A stretch of 10,854 nt of DNA from JBBIOI01 sp037443425 (GTDB taxonomy: Bacteria; Desulfobacterota; BSN033; UBA1163). This document shows, in pieces, positions 6,595-10,854 of this stretch. Both the position numbers and the translations under genes were made by a program. The stretch is from NCBI GenBank assembly GCA_037443425.1, contig JBBIOI010000112.1, forward strand, positions 1 through 10,854, given 5' to 3'. The notes under the pieces are model-generated. The model did not search any database. It saw only the letters and a list, made by a program, of their open reading frames with translations, and was not told where the DNA came from. Every line of letters begins with the position of its first letter. Positions within the stretch are counted from its first letter, which is position 1.

Positions 6595-7440
6595 TTACTG
6601 TTCCACCAGTTCAACCCTTCTGTTTCTGGCACGTCCATCATCAGTCTTGTTCGAAGCCACTGGTGCAAGTGAGCCCACTCCGTAAGCCTTAAGCCTGTCA
6701 GCAGAGATCTTGTATTTTGTCACCAGTTCCTTAACCACTGCATCTGCCCTTGCCTTTGAGAGCTTCATGTTGTAATCAATAGTTCCTACATTGTCAGTAT
6801 GTCCTACCACATAGAGCTTCAGCCCTTTGTTTTCCTGAAGAAGCTTTGCAATCTCTTTTATTGCAGGCTCAGACTCGGGCTTTATATCCGCCTTATCAAA
6901 ATCAAAATAGATTCCATAGACCGAGGCGCTCCCTTTTGTCTGAATATCACTCATCAAGCTCTTTGCATCTGCCACAACCTCCTGAGCCATTTCAGCCTCT
7001 TCTATTATTGTAAGTTCATATTGTTCACCACTTTCCGAACGAACATAAATCCAATATTTCTTGTCTTGCTTTCTCAGCTTTAAATAGGTTTCCCCATAAT
7101 TTGAACCTAAATTTTCATAGGTTACTTCCCCGCCAATCTTCTTGATAGCATTCTGAAAGTTGCGTAAAATCTGTAAATCACTTGGCGTTTTTATACCTTT
7201 CTTTATGACATATTGCGTTTTATGAAGTTTTCCCTCAACCTTAATATACTTTCCTTCTTTTTCCCTGAATTCAATCTGATCAAAGTCTTTCTCCCTACAA
7301 TTATAAATATAATAATTTGGCATCCTTGTAAACATCGGATGGTCTTTACAACCCTTTTTGTCCTCCTGGGCGTAGGCAATGCCACTGGATGCAATGACAA
7401 TGACTCCCACCAGTAATAATATTGTTGCATATCTTCTCAT
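6595..7440 (-). CDS. OmpA-family peptidoglycan-binding protein with a novel N-terminal domain
   Basis: 281 residues from the ATG at 7438-7440, chosen for its perfect AAGGAGG (7448-7454) seven bases upstream and the signal peptide that starts there (cleavage AYA/QED at 24/25). Residues 25-145 form a lineage-type domain with C31, C48, the motif HPMFTRMPNYYI and GG103-104. The same domain occurs in the frameshifted copy at the window start. Residues 146-170 are a helical linker. Residues about 173-281 are a canonical OmpA C-terminal domain: YFDFDKADIKPES, then VVGHTDNVG with D216, LSKARADAV with R231, and ARNRRVEL. D216 and R231 occupy the positions known to bind diaminopimelate in peptidoglycan. 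No beta-barrel is present, so it is a periplasmic or envelope-tethering protein rather than a porin. It lies 23 bp after the upstream gene, in the same transcript. Confidence 0.9.
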   Translation of the reverse strand: MRRYATILLLVGVIVIASSGIAYAQEDKKGCKDHPMFTRMPNYYIYNCREKDFDQIEFREKEGKYIKVEGKLHKTQYVIKKGIKTPSDLQILRNFQNAIKKIGGEVTYENLGSNYGETYLKLRKQDKKYWIYVRSESGEQYELTIIEEAEMAQEVVADAKSLMSDIQTKGSASVYGIYFDFDKADIKPESEPAIKEIAKLLQENKGLKLYVVGHTDNVGTIDYNMKLSKARADAVVKELVTKYKISADRLKAYGVGSLAPVASNKTDDGRARNRRVELVEQ

Positions 7441-7447
7441 ATTCTTA

Positions 7448-7454
7448 CCTCCTT
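7448..7454 (-). promoter_or_regulatory. Shine-Dalgarno site deciding the OmpA start
   Basis: AAGGAGG on the minus strand, seven bases before the ATG at 7438-7440. It argues against the longer 303-residue reading from 7506, which would overlap the preceding gene's end and bury the signal peptide. Confidence 0.8.
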
Positions 7455-7463
7455 GATAGAATT

Positions 7464-8237
7464 TTATTTTTTCCATGTCTGTCCCCAGTTGATAATTGAT
7501 GAACAAAGATTTCGGTCTTTTTCATAAATAACCACCTCAATGGTAGATGACGTATATGGTTGAGAACCCAAATACTCTGCCTCAAATACAACATTGTCAG
7601 GGAAATAGTGTTGACCTTTAGGAACTCCAATGGGCTCTCTTCCTGCAGGATTATATCGAAAATGGGGGCTCAGATTTGCCCTGTTTGGGATGTAGGCACA
7701 GATAAAACATGCCTTAGGATGCGATGGTGGAATATAATATTGAACCTGACACCTTACCTTGTTTGGACTCGTATGGATTCTTTTTATTCCCTGGACGCGG
7801 CAATTCGTATATAAGGCAAAATGAGCTCCATTTTGAGGGTTGAGGTACCTTTCTGTTGCAGTAGCCTGCTGCCACCAAAAATCACTTGAGGTCTGGGTTT
7901 CTTTCCCTGAATCGAGATCACACATATATGTACCTCTGATAACCAAATTATCTCCTTTGCTGTGCAAAGTCCCATTCGGGTTAAACGTAAACCACCTTAT
8001 GGTTAAATTATAACCATAGGCCTTGACCAATAACTTCCCATACCTTCCTTCATTGGTCTTGTAAAGAAGTATCGTGTCCACGGGTAGATAAGTCCCAGGA
8101 ATTCTTTCTGGAGATAAAATTACCGATCTTATATCTTCCAATCTTACACTATCGAATTCATGCTGTGCATTTAAATCTTCGCTAGTAAAGAAAAAAACGA
8201 GCAACACCAGGAAAAATAAAGTACTAAAAATCTTCAT
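7464..8237 (-). CDS. Secreted cysteine-containing protein, unknown function
   Basis: 257 residues from the ATG at 8235-8237, preceded by GAGGGGG (8246-8252) at eight bases. A longer 274-residue reading from 8288 would place the signal peptide internally. The signal peptide is residues 1-24 (LFFLVLLVFFF core, cleavage LNA/QHE). The mature part has six cysteines (106, 146, 163, 177, 180, 245), suggesting disulfides in the periplasm or outside. Notable segments are LLVKAYGYNLTIRWFTFNP near 69-87, SSDFWWQQATATERYL near 117-132, and a C-terminal strand TSSTIEVVIYEKDRN. No enzyme motif is apparent and I do not recognise the family. It sits between another unknown secreted protein and OmpA with short gaps, consistent with one operon. 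Confidence 0.75.
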   Translation of the reverse strand: MKIFSTLFFLVLLVFFFTSEDLNAQHEFDSVRLEDIRSVILSPERIPGTYLPVDTILLYKTNEGRYGKLLVKAYGYNLTIRWFTFNPNGTLHSKGDNLVIRGTYMCDLDSGKETQTSSDFWWQQATATERYLNPQNGAHFALYTNCRVQGIKRIHTSPNKVRCQVQYYIPPSHPKACFICAYIPNRANLSPHFRYNPAGREPIGVPKGQHYFPDNVVFEAEYLGSQPYTSSTIEVVIYEKDRNLCSSIINWGQTWKK

Positions 8238-8245
8238 TTTACTCA

Positions 8246-8252
8246 CCCCCTC
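8246..8252 (-). promoter_or_regulatory. Shine-Dalgarno site deciding the start at 8237
   Basis: GAGGGGG on the minus strand, eight bases before the ATG at 8235-8237. It supports the shorter protein that begins with the signal peptide. Confidence 0.65.
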
Positions 8253-8284
8253 ATATGATGTGATTCCGAGGCACCCTATAAATC

Positions 8285-9097
8285 TCACAGGCGTGTAATG
8301 GTGAAACCACCAAAGAATATCTCGCCTCCAAAAATAGGAAATTTAACTTCAATATGGCAAATTCCATAGTTACTACCCACCCTATAAATATGGGGAGCAA
8401 TTTGAGTCAAAGCTACAAAACCATCACGTGTGCTTAATGGAACTATATTCTGAATTTTCCTTTTGGAATTTCTGTCCGATACAGTCATTTCCTCCGGAGC
8501 CATAATAGACGAGGTTTGTACTGCAATCATGTAGGTTGCTGGTGTGGAAGGAAGGTTAAGATCCAAATCCACAGCTTGGAAAAAAGGGAAGGTATCATTG
8601 CTGATATAGTAATCCATAGATTCAGAACGTAAAGTGGTGTGCTGAAGGCTAATCCTACCTACTGGTAATGTTGTATTATCGGGGGGAGAAAAAAACCTTG
8701 GTCTATTTTTAATCATTGACAATTTAATACCAGCATTCCAGTTTAGCTGATCGATCTGCTGACCCTGGGGAGTAGGTGAAACTGGATTTCCATCAAGCGT
8801 TTTTATTGAAAGCTCGCTTGGCTGAATTTTTGCGTTTTTAGCCAAATTCTCAAGAACGGTCTTTGTCACCTGATTCCCCATAAGAGAGTTAATCATTGTG
8901 GAGCGAGGGATACTCATTTGAAGCTGCCGCAACAAATTTGGATCAATTGTCGGAGCCTTTGGGACTGGCTGCGGTGGAGTAGCTTTTTGAGTTACTTGCC
9001 CAACTCCAGGTCTCTGCTGGGACTGGACTGGTAGGACAAAAATAAGCATAAGAAAGATTACCGCTAATGATATCATTAGATTCTTTCTCTTTTCCAT
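8285..9097 (-). CDS. Secreted proline-rich-linker protein, unknown function
   Basis: 270 residues from the ATG at 9095-9097, after an AGGGGG site. The signal peptide is residues 1-26 (LMISLAVIFLMLIFVLPV core, cleavage VQS/QQ). Residues 27-52 form a proline- and glutamine-rich linker (TPPQPVPKAPT). Residues 53-115 are mostly helical, with TKTVLENLAKNAK. Residues 120-270 look like a beta-sandwich with FSPPDNTTLPVGRISLQHT near 136-154, YYISNDTFPFFQAVDLDLN near 163-181, and a glycine-rich final strand (IFGGEIFFGGFTITRL). Only one cysteine (247) is present. No known catalytic motif is visible and I do not recognise the family. A secreted binding or surface protein is the likely class, by inference. 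The next gene begins 47 bp downstream. Confidence 0.75.
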   Translation of the reverse strand: MEKRKNLMISLAVIFLMLIFVLPVQSQQRPGVGQVTQKATPPQPVPKAPTIDPNLLRQLQMSIPRSTMINSLMGNQVTKTVLENLAKNAKIQPSELSIKTLDGNPVSPTPQGQQIDQLNWNAGIKLSMIKNRPRFFSPPDNTTLPVGRISLQHTTLRSESMDYYISNDTFPFFQAVDLDLNLPSTPATYMIAVQTSSIMAPEEMTVSDRNSKRKIQNIVPLSTRDGFVALTQIAPHIYRVGSNYGICHIEVKFPIFGGEIFFGGFTITRL

Positions 9098-9125
9098 CTT
9101 TACCCCCTAATATAAGAGTTTGCCT

Positions 9126-9160
9126 CCTCCCTTAAATTTAAATGGCGAATAGAAGGGAGG
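9126..9160 (-). promoter_or_regulatory. Leader hairpin upstream of the 9097 start
   Basis: CCTCCCTT (9126-9133) and AAGGGAGG (9153-9160) are perfect 8-bp inverted arms with a 19-base loop, about 29-63 bases before the ATG. In the transcript the CCUCCC arm comes first and could pair either with GGGAGG or, less well, with the AGGGGG ribosome-binding site nearer the start. A regulatory role is speculative. Confidence 0.25.
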
Positions 9161-9190
9161 TTGATTTTACTTCCACCAGCACCAGAGTCT

Positions 9191-9280
9191 GGGGTCGAAT
9201 CTTTATTCTTGACTTTAGCACGGACGATGAATTCTCATCAGAATGTTCTATAATTTTTTCAAAAATAAAGATTTGACCCC
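9191..9280. mobile_element. Palindromic MITE-like element, 90 bp
   Basis: The left arm (9191-9210, ggggtcgaatctttattctt) and right arm (9261-9280, aaaaataaagatttgacccc) are inverted repeats of 20 bp with two mismatches, separated by 50 bp. From memory, GGGGTC...AATCTTTATT ends resemble dispersed elements associated with IS200-like/REP-associated tyrosine transposases. No transposase is inside. The element begins four bases after the stop codon of the upstream gene at 9285 and could also shape the 3' end of that transcript. Confidence 0.5.
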
Positions 9281-9284
9281 TACC

Positions 9285-10854
9285 TTACTTCATGCGTTTA
9301 GGTGGCCAATACTCTTTCCCACCTCCTTCCCTCGCACCTCCACCTTCTCCACCTCCTTCACCTAAATAAGGCAACCATATAGGAATCCATTTGTTACGTA
9401 TAGGACCACAGTCGTCCGAATAAAAGTTTTGATTTCCCCAAGCCGATTGTCCGGGGTAGAAAGGGGATAGCTCATTGACAAATGGCGGACTTGGATGCCG
9501 GTCTAATTCTCCCACATTATTATATGGGATTTGCGGATTTTTTCCGCGAAATGACCTTACATTTGCAGGGATCTGATCTCCCTTACCATCCACATTATCA
9601 TTACAGTAATAATCGCTGTATAAAGAGTCGTCTTGACGATCTCGATCTCTTGTGAAGTATTCATGGTGTTTACTCGCAGACATATAGATGATCGGATGAG
9701 TGAGCTCATGCACTTCAAGGCGAGAGTTACGGGGCCACTCCAAACCTTTGAATGATAGTTTAATTCTGGTAATGGTCCAGGTTAAACCATTGTCCCTCGA
9801 TATCAGCCTATAATAGGCAACGTCATTATCACCAGGATGGGCATTCCAACCTCTGCAAATACCCGCATCAGGCCCATATCCGCCATCTTCTGCAAATAAA
9901 AAGACCCACCTTATTCCTATCTGTAGTGGTGGTCTCCCAGCTTCAGGTGTTACTTGGAAAAGAACCACTGGTTCGTCTTTTCGGCGAGCTTTTTCATGTT
10001 TATCGAATATGAAGTAGGGACTAAAAATCGTTGCAAGCTCACCCTCCAGCATATCCACAAGTCCATCATGGTCTCTATCCATGCCCTGAGTATCTGAGGC
10101 ACTTAAGAAAAGACTTCGGTAAAGCCTTACAGTCAGATTGGGTATAGAAACAACTTCCGGACCAGTTTCTTTTTCATACCAATAGTAACCCTCGCCAGCA
10201 CTTGCGCCTATATCACCACCAGCTACTCTCACAAATCCAGATGGCGGAGGAATATTGGGATTTACAGGATCGTATTTCTTGTTGCCCCAGACAAAGACTT
10301 TATCCCGCTGATTTCTGGAATGCTTGAGTCCTACAACAGTCCATCTGGGCAGTTTGTCAATAATCCCCCAATTAGAGAAACCCTCACCAGTCGATTCATA
10401 CCAATAGTAACCATCTCCAGCGTGAGTTCCTCCACCAAGATCACCACCCACATACTTTTTAAATCTCGAAAATTTATCTGGCCCAGTAATAGGATCTCTT
10501 CCAAATAGGGCTATATTTTTTTGATTTCCTTGATTCAAATTGTGTTTCAAAGCAAAAACAATACCAGGAGGTAATATGTAGGTATTTGGATCTGCTGAAG
10601 GAATATCATTCACCATCCACCATTCGTATCCTCTATGGGGAGTTGCCCCCCTATCCCCTCCATCCATTCGTTTGACTGGAGCACTCGCGGGTGCTGAAAA
10701 GAATACCATGTAGTTGTTAGGTGATATACGCTCCTGGTTCAAGTTGTGTCGCAGTCCTAAAACGAGTCCGGGTACCAGAAACGGCTGCATTGATTGAGCA
10801 TGAACTTGAGAGATAAAGACACTCTGATATGAAAGGGCGTATTTTGGTGCCTCG
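9285..10854 (-). CDS. Tandem-repeat protein with EF-hand and Vps62-like C-terminal domain (5' end off window)
   Basis: The frame is open to the window edge, so the N-terminus is missing; at least 522 residues are present. Numbered from the ATG at 10790, three repeats of about 65-75 residues start near 6, 73 and 148. Each has GLRHNLNQ, ALKHNLNQ or GLKHSRNQ, then GGDxG, then GYxWY. Residues 238-249 (DRDHDGLVDMLE) are a textbook EF-hand loop, D-x-D-x-D-G-x-x-D-x-x-E, so calcium binding is likely. Residues about 250-470 contain ELATIFSPYFIFDKHE, HPGDNDVAYYRL and HPIIYMSASKHHEYF, resembling Vps62-type domains. C311, C396 and C461 may form disulfides. The tail (477-492) is glycine/glutamate-rich. 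Export is likely given the neighbours, but its signal peptide would be outside the window. The function is unknown. Confidence 0.75.
   Translation of the reverse strand, partial: EAPKYALSYQSVFISQVHAQSMQPFLVPGLVLGLRHNLNQERISPNNYMVFFSAPASAPVKRMDGGDRGATPHRGYEWWMVNDIPSADPNTYILPPGIVFALKHNLNQGNQKNIALFGRDPITGPDKFSRFKKYVGGDLGGGTHAGDGYYWYESTGEGFSNWGIIDKLPRWTVVGLKHSRNQRDKVFVWGNKKYDPVNPNIPPPSGFVRVAGGDIGASAGEGYYWYEKETGPEVVSIPNLTVRLYRSLFLSASDTQGMDRDHDGLVDMLEGELATIFSPYFIFDKHEKARRKDEPVVLFQVTPEAGRPPLQIGIRWVFLFAEDGGYGPDAGICRGWNAHPGDNDVAYYRLISRDNGLTWTITRIKLSFKGLEWPRNSRLEVHELTHPIIYMSASKHHEYFTRDRDRQDDSLYSDYYCNDNVDGKGDQIPANVRSFRGKNPQIPYNNVGELDRHPSPPFVNELSPFYPGQSAWGNQNFYSDDCGPIRNKWIPIWLPYLGEGGGEGGGAREGGGKEYWPPKRMK

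Noticed and set aside
6799..7083. Plus-strand open frame of 94 codons
   Set aside because: It is antisense to the OmpA domain and its linker; the coding strand is certain from conserved motifs.
1..10854. CRISPR arrays, tRNA or rRNA genes
   Set aside because: No regularly spaced direct repeats, cloverleaf-like segments or rRNA-like stretches were seen on either strand.

Overview
All genes that can be supported here lie on the minus strand, so the window reads right to left as one co-directional block. Most intact products start with a Sec signal peptide, and several share an ending of the form A/S-Q at the predicted cleavage site. One protein has a peptidoglycan-binding OmpA domain. This points to a Gram-negative bacterium exporting a set of periplasmic or surface proteins. 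The base composition is AT-leaning and the ribosome-binding sites are strong GGAGG-type. Two short repeats resemble dispersed repeats I remember from Nitrospirota and Desulfobacterota-like genomes; this lineage guess is weak.

In transcription order: (1) a 5'-truncated exported-type protein with three tandem GLKHNLNQ repeats, an EF-hand loop and a Vps62-like C-terminal domain (10854-9285); (2) a 187-bp gap holding a palindromic MITE-like element and a leader hairpin; (3) two unrecognised secreted proteins (9097-8285 and 8237-7464); (4) an intact OmpA-family protein (7440-6595); (5) a decayed Yip1-family membrane gene (6576-6240) overlapping (6) an intact two-TM protein (6253-5138).

Below 5138 lies a 577-bp stretch without an intact large gene. 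It holds a coding remnant with a frameshift and a stop (5116-4881), a possible 42-residue membrane peptide (4869-4741), an inverted repeat with a dispersed-repeat-like core, and a promoter candidate. Then come (7) a 692-residue secreted protein ending in Ca-binding beta-gamma-crystallin motifs (4560-2482), (8) a 661-residue secreted protein resembling the N-terminal module of vitellogenin and other large lipid transfer proteins plus HEAT repeats (2424-439), and (9) a second copy of the OmpA-family gene, frameshifted and running off the window (375-1).

The most unusual content is the bacterial vitellogenin-like protein next to a calcium-binding crystallin-type protein. Also notable is the mixture of intact secreted genes with three broken ones, which suggests a locus in flux. 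A joint function (lipid or surface-layer handling in the envelope) is inference only.
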